DNA from: Pseudomonas mosselii | GTDB taxonomy: Bacteria > Pseudomonadota > Gammaproteobacteria > Pseudomonadales > Pseudomonadaceae | NCBI RefSeq assembly: GCF_005796105.1 | Contig: NZ_VAUO01000008.1 | Span: forward strand, 216,028-280,027 | Direction of reading: 5' to 3' | Length of the DNA stretch: 64,000 nt | In this document: one piece after another, positions 25,947 to 35,583 of the stretch | How positions within the stretch are numbered: position 1 is the first letter of the stretch | Layout of the letters: each line of letters begins with the position of its first letter | Position numbers and translations under genes: made by a program | The notes under the pieces: generated by a model | The model's input: only the letters and a program-made list of their open reading frames with translations | Database searches by the model: none | Told to the model about the DNA's origin: nothing

Positions 25947-27314
25947 TCAGCTCTGCTTGATCTTTTCCGGGCGCTTCCAGCCTTGGATGTTGCGCTGGCG
26001 CGCACGCGCCACACCCAGCTGGCCGGCCTCGACCGTCTGAGTGATGGTCGAGCCCGCCGCAGTGGTGGCGCCTGCCTGGATTTCCACAGGGGCGACCAGC
26101 GAGTTGTTCGAGCCGATGAACACGTCCTCACCCATGACCGTGCGGAACTTGTTGGCACCGTCGTAGTTGCAAGTGATGGTGCCGGCGCCGATGTTGCTGC
26201 GGGCGCCGATCTCGGCATCACCCAGGTAGGTCAGGTGGCCAGCCTTGGCCCCTTCGCCCAGGCGTGCGTTCTTCAGCTCGACGAAGTTACCCACGTGGGC
26301 CTTGGCTTCTAGCACACTGCCCGGGCGCAAGCGGGCGAATGGGCCGGCATCGCTGCCCTCCCCCATGACGGCGCCTTCAAGGTGGCTATTGGCCTTGATC
26401 ACCACGCCCTTGCGCAGGATGCTGTCCTTGATCACGCAGTTCGGGCCGATCTGTACGTCATCCTCGATGACCACCTTGCCTTCCAGCACCACGTTGATGT
26501 CGATGAGCACATCACGACCTACCGTGACCTCGCCGCGGACATCGAAACGGGCCGGGTCGCGCAGGGTGACTCCCTGAGCCATCAGGCGGCGGCCTTCGCG
26601 CAGCTGGTAGTGGCGCTCCAGTTCGGACAACTGCCGGCGGTCGTTGGCGCCTTGCACTTCCATAGCGTCATGCGGCTGCTCGGTGGCAACCACCAGGCCA
26701 TCGGCCACGGCCATGGCGATCACATCGGTCAGGTAGTACTCGCCTTGGGCGTTGTTGTTGGACAGGCGACCCATCCAGTCGGCAAGACGCTTGGCAGGCA
26801 TGGCCAGAATACCGGTGTTGCCTTCAGTGATAGCCTTCTGCGCTTCGCTGGCGTCCTTGTGCTCGACGATCGCCAGCACCTGGCCTTGCTCATCACGCAC
26901 GATACGGCCATAGCCGGTCGGGTCAGCAAGGTTTACCGTGAGCAAACCCAGCTGCGTGGCACTGACCTTGGCCAGCAGGCGTTGCAAGGTATCCACTTCG
27001 ATCAGCGGCACATCGCCGTACAACACCAGTACGGTGTCGGCAGTGATGGCCGGGAGTGCCTGGGCCACCGCATGCCCTGTACCAAGCTGTTTGTCCTGCA
27101 TGACGAAGTTCAGGTCGTCTGCTGCCAGGCGTTCGCGCACCTGCTCGGCGCCATGGCCAATCACCACATGGATACCGTTGGGGTGCAGTTGGCGTGCGCT
27201 GTGGATAACATGGCCGAGCATGGAATTGCCCGCTACCGGGTGCAGCACCTTGGGCAGCGAGGAGCGCATGCGGGTGCCTTGGCCTGCGGCGAGAATGACG
27301 ATATCGAGGGACAT
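25947..27314 (-). CDS. glmU: Bifunctional GlcN-1-P acetyltransferase / GlcNAc-1-P uridylyltransferase
   Basis: 455 residues, full length. The N-terminal nucleotidyltransferase begins LAAGQGTRMRSSLPKVLHPV, the UTP-binding loop. The C-terminal half is a left-handed beta-helix of hexapeptide repeats with the acetyl-CoA region GHLTYLGDAEIG and NIGAGTITCNYDG. It makes UDP-GlcNAc for the cell envelope. It has its own terminator before glmR, and a strong atp-operon terminator lies just upstream, so it is a separate transcription unit. Confidence 0.98.
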   Translation of the reverse strand: MSLDIVILAAGQGTRMRSSLPKVLHPVAGNSMLGHVIHSARQLHPNGIHVVIGHGAEQVRERLAADDLNFVMQDKQLGTGHAVAQALPAITADTVLVLYGDVPLIEVDTLQRLLAKVSATQLGLLTVNLADPTGYGRIVRDEQGQVLAIVEHKDASEAQKAITEGNTGILAMPAKRLADWMGRLSNNNAQGEYYLTDVIAMAVADGLVVATEQPHDAMEVQGANDRRQLSELERHYQLREGRRLMAQGVTLRDPARFDVRGEVTVGRDVLIDINVVLEGKVVIEDDVQIGPNCVIKDSILRKGVVIKANSHLEGAVMGEGSDAGPFARLRPGSVLEAKAHVGNFVELKNARLGEGAKAGHLTYLGDAEIGARSNIGAGTITCNYDGANKFRTVMGEDVFIGSNNSLVAPVEIQAGATTAAGSTITQTVEAGQLGVARARQRNIQGWKRPEKIKQS

Positions 27315-27370
27315 TGACTGGCTACCGATCCGGGGCGGTCAGCGATGTGACCGAAGAAGAAATTCAGAAA

Positions 27371-27399
27371 AAGAAAAAGGGTAGCCGAGGCTACCCTTT
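27371..27399 (-). terminator. Intrinsic terminator of the atp operon
   Basis: On the minus strand, AAAGGGTAGCC and GGCTACCCTTT form an 11-bp stem around a 2-base centre, followed by a T-rich run. It lies 38 bases beyond the atpC stop. Confidence 0.9.
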
Positions 27400-27436
27400 A
27401 ACTCAATCGCAATGCAGGTGACCGGCCAAAGCCAGA

Positions 27437-27856
27437 TTACTTGCCTTTGCGCAATTGCTGGACAGTACGCAGCTGAGCTGCAGCCTCGGCCAGACGTGCG
27501 GCGGCAGCGCCGTAGTCGAAGTCCGAGCCTTTAGTGTTCAGCGCGTTCTCGGCAGCCTTGAGGGCTTCCTGAGCCTGAGCTTCGTCCAGGTCGGCAGCAC
27601 GCTGCACGGTGTCGGCAAGAACCTTGACCATGTTTGGCTGCACTTCGAGGAAGCCACCGGAGATGTAGAACACCTCTTGAGTGCCACCCTGCTTGGTCAG
27701 CGTGATCGGACCAGGCTTGAGATTGGTGATCAGCGGCGCATGGCCTGGAGCGATACCCAGATCGCCCAGGTTGCCGTGCGCTACTACCATCTCGACCAGG
27801 CCGGAGAAGATCTCTCCTTCTGCGCTGACGATGTCGCAATGGACTGTCATAGCCAT
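27437..27856 (-). CDS. atpC: ATP synthase epsilon subunit
   Basis: 139 residues. The N-terminal beta-sandwich includes VHCDIVSAEGEIFSG and GDLGIAPGHAPLIT, and the C-terminal alpha-helical pair is Ala-rich (EAQAQEALKAAENAL). It is part of the F1 central stalk, linking rotor to catalytic head and inhibiting ATP hydrolysis. It is the last gene of the atp operon, followed by a strong terminator. Confidence 0.98.
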   Translation of the reverse strand: MAMTVHCDIVSAEGEIFSGLVEMVVAHGNLGDLGIAPGHAPLITNLKPGPITLTKQGGTQEVFYISGGFLEVQPNMVKVLADTVQRAADLDEAQAQEALKAAENALNTKGSDFDYGAAAARLAEAAAQLRTVQQLRKGK

Positions 27857-27900
27857 CTGCTTGCCTCAACCTGATTAGCGCCCCTTGCGGGGCGCCGGGA

Positions 27901-29277
27901 TTACAGTTTCTTGGCTTTCTCGATCGCTTCGTCGATGCCGCCGACCATGTAGAACGCTTGTTCTGGCAGGTGGTCGTAGTCACCTTTGAGGATGCCGCTG
28001 AAGCCAGCGATGGTGTCCTTGAGCGAAACGTACTTGCCTGGCGAACCGGTGAAGACTTCGGCCACGAAGAACGGCTGCGACAGGAAGCGCTGGATCTTAC
28101 GAGCGCGGGCAACCAGTTGCTTGTCGGTCTCGGACAGCTCGTCCATACCCAGGATCGCGATGATGTCCTTCAGCTCTTTGTAGCGCTGCAGAACATACTG
28201 AACCTGACGGGCAGTTTCGTAGTGCTCGGTACCGATCACGTTCGGGTCCAGCTGACGGGAAGTCGAGTCCAGTGGATCGACCGCTGGGTAGATACCCAGG
28301 GATGCGATGTCACGGGACAGAACGACGGTGGCGTCCAAGTGGGCGAAGGTGGTGGCTGGCGACGGGTCGGTCAGGTCGTCCGCAGGTACGTATACGGCCT
28401 GGATCGAGGTGATCGAACCTTCCTTGGTGGAGGTGATGCGCTCTTGCAGAACGCCCATCTCTTCAGCCAGGGTCGGCTGGTAGCCTACTGCCGAAGGCAT
28501 ACGGCCCAGCAGTGCGGATACTTCGGTACCGGCCAGGGTGTAACGATAGATGTTGTCGACGAACAGCAGAACGTCGTTACCTTCGTCACGGAACTTCTCA
28601 GCCATGGTCAGGCCGGTCAGCGCTACGCGCAGACGGTTTCCTGGTGGCTCGTTCATCTGACCGTAGACCAGCGCTACTTTGTCGAGAACGTTGGAGTCCT
28701 TCATCTCGTGGTAGAAGTCGTTACCCTCACGAGTACGCTCACCCACACCGGCGAACACGGAGTAACCGCTGTGCTCGATGGCGATGTTACGGATCAGTTC
28801 CATCATGTTAACGGTCTTGCCGACACCGGCACCACCGAACAGACCGACCTTACCGCCCTTGGCGAACGGGCAGACCAGGTCGATAACCTTGATGCCAGTT
28901 TCCAGCAGGTCGTTGCCGCCTGCCTGGTCAGCGAACGAAGGGGCAGCGCGGTGGATACCACGACGCTCTTCTTCACCGATCGGACCGGCTTCGTCGATTG
29001 GGTTGCCCAGAACGTCCATGATACGGCCCAGAGTGGCCTTACCGACTGGAACGGAGATGGCCGCGCCCGTGTCGACAACGTCCAGACCGCGCTTCAGACC
29101 TTCGGTCGAGCCCATCGCAATGGTACGAACCACGCCGTCGCCCAGCTGCTGCTGAACTTCGAGAGTGGTTTCCGCGCCTTGAACTTTCAGCGCGTTGTAA
29201 ACACTCGGCACGACGTCACGTGGGAATTCCACGTCGATGACGGCGCCGATGATTTGAACGATACGTCCGCTACTCAT
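27901..29277 (-). CDS. atpD: ATP synthase beta subunit
   Basis: 458 residues, catalytic F1 subunit. Walker A GGAGVGKT at residues 148-155, the catalytic Glu region GERTREGND, Walker B VLLFVDNIYR and ALLGRMPSAVGYQPTL are all present. It forms the alternating alpha3-beta3 ring that makes ATP. It is 27 bases after atpG and 44 before atpC. Confidence 0.99.
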   Translation of the reverse strand: MSSGRIVQIIGAVIDVEFPRDVVPSVYNALKVQGAETTLEVQQQLGDGVVRTIAMGSTEGLKRGLDVVDTGAAISVPVGKATLGRIMDVLGNPIDEAGPIGEEERRGIHRAAPSFADQAGGNDLLETGIKVIDLVCPFAKGGKVGLFGGAGVGKTVNMMELIRNIAIEHSGYSVFAGVGERTREGNDFYHEMKDSNVLDKVALVYGQMNEPPGNRLRVALTGLTMAEKFRDEGNDVLLFVDNIYRYTLAGTEVSALLGRMPSAVGYQPTLAEEMGVLQERITSTKEGSITSIQAVYVPADDLTDPSPATTFAHLDATVVLSRDIASLGIYPAVDPLDSTSRQLDPNVIGTEHYETARQVQYVLQRYKELKDIIAILGMDELSETDKQLVARARKIQRFLSQPFFVAEVFTGSPGKYVSLKDTIAGFSGILKGDYDHLPEQAFYMVGGIDEAIEKAKKL

Positions 29278-29304
29278 AGCTGGATCCTCTGAATATTTGA
29301 ACCG

Positions 29305-30165
29305 TTAAACCGCGGCAGCGCCGCCGACGATTTCCGAGATCTCCTGGGTGATCGCAGCCTGACGCGCCTTGTTGTAGATCAGCTGGAGTTCGCTGATCAG
29401 GTCACCGGCGTTGTCTGTGGCGTTCTTCATGGCGATCATCCGGGCTGCTTGTTCAGCAGCGTTGTTCTCGACCACCGCCTGGTAAACCTGCGACTCCACG
29501 TAACGCACCATCAAGCCGTCCAGCAGCTCTTTTGCGTCGGGTTCGTACAGGTAGTCCCAGTGGTGCTTGAGTTCCTGATCCGGGGTTGCCACCAACGGTA
29601 CCAACTGCTCTACCGTCGGTTTTTGGGTCATGGTGTTGATGAACTTGTTCGAAACCACCGAGAGGCGATCGATACGGCCGTCCAGGTAGGCGTCCAGCAT
29701 CACTTTGACGGAGCCGATCAAGTCGTTGATCGATGGCTCTTCGCCCAGGTGGCTGATCGCGGCTACGACGTTGCCGCCAAAGATGCGGAAGAAAGTCGCA
29801 CCCTTGCTGCCGATCACGCACAGGTCGATTTCCACGCCCTGTTCGCGGTTTTCGTTCATGTCCTTGACCAGGGCCTTGAACAGGTTGGTGTTCAAGCCAC
29901 CGCACAGACCACGGTCACTCGTCACCACGATATAACCGGCGCGCTTTACAGGGCGCTCGATCATGAACGGGTGGCGGTATTCCGGGTTGGCGTTGGCCAG
30001 ATGACCGATCACCTGGCGGATACGCTCCGCGTAAGGACGGCTAGCAGCCATGCGCAGTTGTGCCTTGCGCATTTTGCTGACCGCCACTTTCTCCATGGCG
30101 CTGGTAATTTTTTGCGTGCTTTTGATGCTCGCAATCTTACTGCGAATCTCTTTTGCGCCTGCCAT
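29305..30165 (-). CDS. atpG: ATP synthase gamma subunit
   Basis: 286 residues. The N-terminus AGAKEIRSKIASIKSTQKIT and the C-terminal NATDNAGDLISELQLIYNKARQ are the conserved coiled-coil ends of gamma, the rotating shaft of F1. The start is supported by length and the family's N-terminal sequence. Confidence 0.98.
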   Translation of the reverse strand: MAGAKEIRSKIASIKSTQKITSAMEKVAVSKMRKAQLRMAASRPYAERIRQVIGHLANANPEYRHPFMIERPVKRAGYIVVTSDRGLCGGLNTNLFKALVKDMNENREQGVEIDLCVIGSKGATFFRIFGGNVVAAISHLGEEPSINDLIGSVKVMLDAYLDGRIDRLSVVSNKFINTMTQKPTVEQLVPLVATPDQELKHHWDYLYEPDAKELLDGLMVRYVESQVYQAVVENNAAEQAARMIAMKNATDNAGDLISELQLIYNKARQAAITQEISEIVGGAAAV

Positions 30166-30213
30166 GTATCACCTATCAGGTTAGCAAGCGGGGGCCGCAG
30201 CCCCCGCTGCGGC

Positions 30214-31758
30214 TTACCAGGTCTGGGTGGCCTTGAACTTCTCGATACCGGCTTTCATGCCAGCGTCGATTTCGTCGTTGAAGTCACCCTTCACGTTGAT
30301 CTTGGCCATCAGTTCGGCGTGATCACGGTTGAAGAAGGCGATCAGCGCTTGCTCGAAGCTGCCGACCTTGGAGACTTCTACGTCAGTCAGGAAACCACGC
30401 TCAGCGGCGTACAGCGACAGGGCCATGTCAGCGATCGACATTGGCGCGTACTGCTTCTGCTTCATCAGCTCGGTAACGCGCTGACCATGCTCCAGCTGCT
30501 TGCGGGTCGCTTCGTCCAGATCGGAAGCGAACTGGGCGAATGCAGCCAGTTCACGGTACTGAGCCAGAGCGGTACGAATACCACCGGACAGCTTCTTGAT
30601 GATCTTGGTCTGAGCGGCACCACCAACGCGGGATACCGAAACACCGGCGTTCACTGCAGGACGGATACCCGAGTTGAACATGGCCGATTCCAGGAAGATC
30701 TGACCGTCGGTGATCGAGATCACGTTGGTCGGAACGAACGCAGAAACGTCGCCAGCCTGGGTTTCGATGATCGGCAGCGCGGTCAGCGAGCCAGTCTTGC
30801 CGGTAACAGCACCGTTGGTGAACTTCTCGACGTACTCTTCCGAAACGCGCGATGCACGCTCCAGCAGACGGGAGTGGAGATAGAACACGTCGCCTGGGTA
30901 CGCTTCGCGTCCTGGTGGACGGCGCAGCAGCAGGGAGATCTGACGGTAGGCAACAGCCTGCTTGGACAGGTCGTCGTAAACGATCAGTGCGTCTTCACCG
31001 CGGTCACGGAAGAACTCGCCCATGGTGCAGCCGGCGTACGGGGCCAGGAACTGCAGTGCGGCGGATTCCGAGGCGCTGGCGGCAACCACGATGGTGTTGG
31101 CCAGGGCGCCGGCTTCTTCCAGCTTGCGAACAACGTTGGCGATGGTCGACTGCTTCTGGCCAACGGCCACGTATACGCAGAAGATGCCGCTGTTTTTCTG
31201 GTTGATGATCGCGTCGACCGCCATGGCGGTCTTACCGATCTGACGGTCACCGATGATCAGCTCGCGCTGGCCACGGCCAACCGGAATCATGGCGTCGACC
31301 GACTTGTAGCCAGTCTGTACAGGCTGGTCTACCGATTTACGCCAGATGACGCCCGGAGCGACCTTTTCGACCGCGTCGGTTTCGGTAGTGGCCAGAGGAC
31401 CCTTGCCATCGATCGGGTTACCCAGAGCGTCGACGACGCGGCCCAGCAGGCCTTTGCCGACTGGAACTTCCAGGATACGACCGGTGCACTTGGCGCTCAT
31501 GCCTTCGGCCAGGGTGGTGTAGGCACCCAGGACAACTGCACCCACGGAGTCTTGCTCCAGGTTCAGTGCCATACCGTAGACGCCGCCCGGGAACTCGATC
31601 ATTTCGCCGTACATGACGTCGGCCAGACCGTGGATCCGCACGATACCGTCGGAAACGCTTACGACGGTACCTTCGTTGCGGGCTTGGGAGCCGACATCGA
31701 GTTTCTCGATGCGACCCTTGATGATTTCACTAATTTCGGAAGGATTGAGTTGCTGCAT
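30214..31758 (-). CDS. atpA: ATP synthase alpha subunit
   Basis: 514 residues. The nucleotide-binding loop GDRQIGKT is at residues 170-177, and ALIVYDDLSKQAVAYRQ and the SVSRVGGAAQT segment near residue 370 are typical. It forms the non-catalytic nucleotide sites of F1. It is 21 bases after atpH. Confidence 0.99.
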   Translation of the reverse strand: MQQLNPSEISEIIKGRIEKLDVGSQARNEGTVVSVSDGIVRIHGLADVMYGEMIEFPGGVYGMALNLEQDSVGAVVLGAYTTLAEGMSAKCTGRILEVPVGKGLLGRVVDALGNPIDGKGPLATTETDAVEKVAPGVIWRKSVDQPVQTGYKSVDAMIPVGRGQRELIIGDRQIGKTAMAVDAIINQKNSGIFCVYVAVGQKQSTIANVVRKLEEAGALANTIVVAASASESAALQFLAPYAGCTMGEFFRDRGEDALIVYDDLSKQAVAYRQISLLLRRPPGREAYPGDVFYLHSRLLERASRVSEEYVEKFTNGAVTGKTGSLTALPIIETQAGDVSAFVPTNVISITDGQIFLESAMFNSGIRPAVNAGVSVSRVGGAAQTKIIKKLSGGIRTALAQYRELAAFAQFASDLDEATRKQLEHGQRVTELMKQKQYAPMSIADMALSLYAAERGFLTDVEVSKVGSFEQALIAFFNRDHAELMAKINVKGDFNDEIDAGMKAGIEKFKATQTW

Positions 31759-31779
31759 TGCTCTGCTGCCCCTTCAAAC

Positions 31780-32316
31780 TCAAGATTTCAATGCTTCGGC
31801 CAGTTTCGCGATTTTGCCGCGAACCGAGCCATCGATTACCAGGTCGCCGGCGCGGATGACGACGCCGCCGATCAGGCTGGCATCCTCCGACGCGTGCAGG
31901 CGCACTTCCCGGCTGAGCCGTGCACTGAGAACCTTGGCGAGTTTGTCTTGCTGTTCTTGGTTCAACGCAAAAGCACTGGTGACTTCCACGTCCACGGATT
32001 TCTCTTGCTCGGCCTTGTACAGGTCGAACAGAGCGGCAATCTCCGGCAGAAGCAGGAGACGGTCGTTTTCCGCGGCAACATGAATGAAATTCTGTGCCTG
32101 AGCGTCGAACTTGTCACCGCACACTTCAATGAATGCGGCGGCCTTGTCTGCGCTAGTCAGTTGCGGGGCCTTGAGCAGGCGCTGCATGGTGCCGTCTTGC
32201 GACACCGCAGCAGCCAGGCCGAGCATGGCTGACCAATTGGCCAGTTGCTGATGGGCCTGGGCATGCTCAAAGGCAGCCTTAGCGTAAGGTCGGGCCAACG
32301 TGGTCAGTTCTGCCAT
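31780..32316 (-). CDS. atpH: ATP synthase delta subunit
   Basis: 178 residues. N-terminal LARPYAKAAFEHA and C-terminal GGVVIRAGDLVIDGSVRGKI are diagnostic of delta/OSCP, which joins F1 to the peripheral stalk. Gene order atpF-atpH-atpA is standard. Confidence 0.98.
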   Translation of the reverse strand: MAELTTLARPYAKAAFEHAQAHQQLANWSAMLGLAAAVSQDGTMQRLLKAPQLTSADKAAAFIEVCGDKFDAQAQNFIHVAAENDRLLLLPEIAALFDLYKAEQEKSVDVEVTSAFALNQEQQDKLAKVLSARLSREVRLHASEDASLIGGVVIRAGDLVIDGSVRGKIAKLAEALKS

Positions 32317-32328
32317 GATCGCCCTCGC

Positions 32329-32799
32329 TTAAATTTCAGCGGCCAGTTTGTTAACCAGCTCCGCATGCGCGTTTTGATCGATTGTGGCGCCAAGGATCTT
32401 TTCAGCACCGCCAACGGCCAGGGCACCCACTTGGGCACGCAGGGCGTCTTTGACGCTGTTAATTTCCTGTTCGATCTCGGCTTGAGCCTGAGCCTTCACA
32501 CGGTCAGCTTCGACGCGAGCCTGTTCACGGGCTTCCTCGACAAGCTGAGCAGCGCGTTTCTTGCTTTGCTCAATGATTTCGGCTGCCTGTGCCTTCGCTT
32601 CACGCAGTTGCTGACCCGCTTTCTCTTGGGCCAGCTCCAGGTCGCGAGCTGCGCGGTTGGCAGCGTCCAAGCCGTCGGCAATCTTCTTTTGGCGCTCTTG
32701 CAGAGCAGTGATGACCGGAGGCCATACATACTTCATGCAGAAGAACACAAAAATAGCGAAAGCAACGGTTTGGCCAATCAGGGTTGCATTAATGTTCAC
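32329..32799 (-). CDS. atpF: ATP synthase subunit b
   Basis: 156 residues. One N-terminal membrane helix (GQTVAFAIFVFFCMKYVW) is followed by a long charged coiled coil rich in Ala, Glu, Gln and Lys, as in the b-subunit dimer of the peripheral stalk. It is 57 bases after atpE. Confidence 0.98.
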   Translation of the reverse strand: MNINATLIGQTVAFAIFVFFCMKYVWPPVITALQERQKKIADGLDAANRAARDLELAQEKAGQQLREAKAQAAEIIEQSKKRAAQLVEEAREQARVEADRVKAQAQAEIEQEINSVKDALRAQVGALAVGGAEKILGATIDQNAHAELVNKLAAEI

Positions 32800-32856
32800 G
32801 CCAACACCTCGCTCGGTCTTTGTCCATCACACCAATCAACTCGTAGAAACGAGTGA

Positions 32857-33114
32857 TTAGCCGGCGATCTGACCAACGAAGGGATTCGCGAAGGTGAAGA
32901 ACAGAGCAATACCAACACCGATCATGGTTACGGCGTCGAGCAGACCGGCAACGATGAACATTTTGACCTGCAGCATCGGAACCATTTCTGGCTGACGAGC
33001 AGCGCCTTCCAGGAACTTGCCGCCCAGCAGGCCGAAACCAATGGCGGTACCCAGAGCACCCAGGCCGATCAGCAGAGCAACAGCGATAGCGGTCAGACCA
33101 ACTACAGTTTCCAT
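32857..33114 (-). CDS. atpE: ATP synthase subunit c
   Basis: 85 residues forming two membrane helices with the polar loop RQP at residues 40-42 and the proton-carrying acid Asp60 in [10 protein letters not shown]. The residue pattern is that of an H+-type, not Na+-type, c-ring. It follows a strong intercistronic hairpin after atpB that probably helps the high expression this subunit needs. Confidence 0.99.
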
Positions 33115-33209
33115 CTTTCCTCCCGACTTTTACGTCGTATTGGTTAGGTTTTTAGTTTGAAGCGGTAAAACAAATCGTTTGGTACAGCTTGCCCTTGCGG
33201 ACTTTATAA

Positions 33210-33238
33210 AGCCTTCCCCCGCAACTGGCGGGAAGGCT
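33210..33238 (-). other. Intercistronic hairpin between atpB and atpE
   Basis: AGCCTTCCC (33210-33218) pairs with GGGAAGGCT (33230-33238), with further GC pairing inside. It lies in the longest gap (144 bp) of the atp operon, directly before the gene that must be most highly expressed. Confidence 0.6.
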
Positions 33239-33258
33239 ATCAGACACGCCAGGCGGTC

Positions 33259-34128
33259 TTAATGGTTATCTTCATGAGCCATCGACAGGTAGACGATGGT
33301 AAGCATCATGAAGATGAAGGCTTGCAGGGTGATGATCAGGATGTGGAACACCGCCCACGCCCACTGCAGCACCACACCCAGGCCGCTGAGCCACAGGATG
33401 CCGGCGCCGAACATCACGGCAATCAGGATGAACACCAGCTCGCCGGCATACATGTTGCCGAACAGACGCAGTGCCAGGGAGATTGGCTTGGCGATCAGGG
33501 TGACGAATTCCAGCAGGAAGTTCACCGGGATCAGCAGCGCCTGAACGAACAGGTTCTTGCTACCAAACGGGTGCAGGGTCAGTTCGCCGATGAAGCCGCC
33601 GAGGCCCTTGATCTTGATGCTGTAGAAGATGATCAGTGCGAACACGCTCAGGGCCATGCCCAAGGTCGCGTTCGGATCAGTGGTCGGCACGGCACGGAAG
33701 AAGATGTGCTCATTGCCCGACAGCTTCTGTGCAGCCCACGGCAACCAGTCGACCGGTACCAGGTCGATGGCGTTCATCAGGAACACCCAGGCGAAGATGG
33801 TCAGCGCCAGCGGGGCGATCACCGCGCTGCGGCCGTGGAAGGAGTCCTTCACGCTGCCATGGACGAAGTCCACCAGCACTTCGACGAAGTTCTGCAGGGC
33901 GCCAGGCTGCCCGGAGGTAGCCTTCTTGGCCACCATGCGGAAGATGAACAGGAAGATCAGACCCATCGCAACGGACCAGCCCAGGGTGTCCAGGTGGAAC
34001 GCCCAGAAGCCCATTGCCTTGGCTTCTGCAGCCGAATGGGCCAAGCCCCAGCTGCCGTCTGGTAGTTGACCGTAGGTCAGGTTCTGCAAGTGGTGCTGGA
34101 TATAGCCCGAAGCGGTTTCTGCTGCCAT
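33259..34128 (-). CDS. atpB: ATP synthase subunit a
   Basis: 289 residues with five to six membrane helices. The essential arginine lies in KPISLALRLFGNMYAGE, the proton-channel helix facing the c-ring. The N-terminal extension before the first helix is typical of Pseudomonas. It lies 16 bases after atpI. Confidence 0.98.
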   Translation of the reverse strand: MAAETASGYIQHHLQNLTYGQLPDGSWGLAHSAAEAKAMGFWAFHLDTLGWSVAMGLIFLFIFRMVAKKATSGQPGALQNFVEVLVDFVHGSVKDSFHGRSAVIAPLALTIFAWVFLMNAIDLVPVDWLPWAAQKLSGNEHIFFRAVPTTDPNATLGMALSVFALIIFYSIKIKGLGGFIGELTLHPFGSKNLFVQALLIPVNFLLEFVTLIAKPISLALRLFGNMYAGELVFILIAVMFGAGILWLSGLGVVLQWAWAVFHILIITLQAFIFMMLTIVYLSMAHEDNH

Positions 34129-34144
34129 GGTTGCCTCAAACGCC

Positions 34145-34552
34145 CTAAGGTCTCGAAAGTCTTTTATTCATCAGCAGGGGCGCGAACCAGCTGACCAAAA
34201 GGGTCAGCACGAAGACGCCGAATACTGCCAACGGCGCCAATGGCTTCACTCCTGCAAAGGTCAGTGCAAACAGCACTGCCGTCAAAATCATCTTGCCTGC
34301 CTCGCCTGCGTAGAACGACTTGACGATGGCCTGCGCCGCCCGGGCTCCGCTGAAGCGAAAAGCCTTCCAGGCGAAATACACGTTGGGTAGCCAGGCGATC
34401 AGCCCTCCACAGAGGCCTGAATATCCAATGACCGCCCCTTTCCACTGCCACAACACCAACGTTGCCAGCAGCAGGACGACAAATTGAGCCAGCAGTACCG
34501 GAAAAACCGCCCAGCGATGGAAAGGCAGGCGGTTTGGCGTGCGTATTTCCAT
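34145..34552 (-). CDS. atpI: ATP synthase assembly protein I
   Basis: 135 residues with four hydrophobic segments, as in AtpI, which helps c-ring assembly or Mg2+ handling. The ATG at 34552 is chosen because GAGGAG lies about 8 bases upstream; a TTG one codon earlier is less likely. It is the first gene of the atp operon, downstream of a well-formed sigma-70 promoter. Confidence 0.93.
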   Translation of the reverse strand: MEIRTPNRLPFHRWAVFPVLLAQFVVLLLATLVLWQWKGAVIGYSGLCGGLIAWLPNVYFAWKAFRFSGARAAQAIVKSFYAGEAGKMILTAVLFALTFAGVKPLAPLAVFGVFVLTLLVSWFAPLLMNKRLSRP

Positions 34553-34627
34553 CAAAACTGCTCCTCGAAAGTCGACCGCCTAGTCAGTAACGACTTGGCA
34601 TAATTTGTGCCGACAAAATGCGCGCAG

Positions 34628-34656
34628 AGTATAGGGGTGGATTAACCCCTATTCAA
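34628..34656 (-). promoter_or_regulatory. Sigma-70 promoter of the atp operon
   Basis: On the minus strand TTGAAT (34656-34651), a 17-base spacer and TATACT (34633-34628) make a near-consensus promoter about 76 bases upstream of the atpI start. Confidence 0.7.
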
Positions 34657-34701
34657 CTATTGGGTAGTGATTTCCGACTGCGCGCTACAACGGGAATTGT
34701 T

Positions 34702-35574
34702 TCAGCGGATGTGAGCGAGCACGCCCTGTAACTCGTCCAGCGAGTTGTAGCGAATGACCAGCTGGCCTTTACCCTTGTTGCCATGGCGGATTTGCACCGC
34801 AGAGCCCAGGCGCTCTGCCAGACGCTGTTCGAGGCGTGCGATATCCGGATCAGTTTTGCTCGGCTCGACCGGCTCAGGTTTGCCACTCAGCCACTGGCGC
34901 ACCAGTGCCTCAGTTTGGCGCACGGTAAGCCCACGTGCGACAACATGACGCGCCCCCTCTTCCTGGCGATCCTCCTCCAGGCCGAGCAAGGCACGTGCGT
35001 GACCCATCTCCAGATCGCCGTGGGCGAGCATGGTCTTGATCGCCTCGGGCAGCGTGATCAGACGCAGCAGGTTGGCCACGGTCACCCGCGACTTGCCCAC
35101 GGCATCGGCCACTTGCTGCTGGGTCAGCTCGAACTCCTGTTGCAAGCGCTGCAGGGCGAGGGCTTCCTCGAGTGGGTTGAGGTCCTCGCGCTGGATGTTC
35201 TCGATCAGCGCCATCGCGATGGCTGCTTCATCGGGCACTTCGCGAACCATCGCCGGGATGCTGTCCAGCCCGGCCTGCTGGGTCGCGCGCCAGCGACGTT
35301 CACCCGCGATGATCTCGTAACGGTTGTCGCCAATCGGGCGGACCACGATCGGCTGCATGACGCCGTGGCTGCGGATCGAGTGAGCCAGCTCTTCGAGCGC
35401 CTGTGGATCCATGTCGCGACGTGGTTGATACTTGCCGCGCTGGATCAGCTCGACCGGCAGTTGTTGCAGTTCTTTCTGGTCGATCTTGACCGCCTGCGCT
35501 TCGAGAGTGCTGACGGAAGGACCACTGAGCAGAGCATCCAACCCACGTCCGAGACCGCGTTTCTTGATGGCCAT
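34702..35574 (-). CDS. parB: Chromosome partitioning protein ParB
   Basis: 290 residues. The N-terminal CTP-binding/ParB domain has KYQPRRDMD, GVMQPIVVRP and GERRWRA. The central helix-turn-helix (LTQQQVADAVGKSRVTVANLLRL) binds parS, and the C-terminus dimerises. Matching parS sites are visible at 47700 and 50227. It is 9 bases after parA. ParB spreading around parS recruits SMC and moves the origins with ParA. Confidence 0.98.
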   Translation of the reverse strand: MAIKKRGLGRGLDALLSGPSVSTLEAQAVKIDQKELQQLPVELIQRGKYQPRRDMDPQALEELAHSIRSHGVMQPIVVRPIGDNRYEIIAGERRWRATQQAGLDSIPAMVREVPDEAAIAMALIENIQREDLNPLEEALALQRLQQEFELTQQQVADAVGKSRVTVANLLRLITLPEAIKTMLAHGDLEMGHARALLGLEEDRQEEGARHVVARGLTVRQTEALVRQWLSGKPEPVEPSKTDPDIARLEQRLAERLGSAVQIRHGNKGKGQLVIRYNSLDELQGVLAHIR

Positions 35575-35583
35575 GCGGATTCC

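Noticed and set aside
29449..32232. Plus-strand open frame of 927 codons opposite atpG, atpA and atpH
   Set aside because: Antisense shadow across three conserved atp genes.
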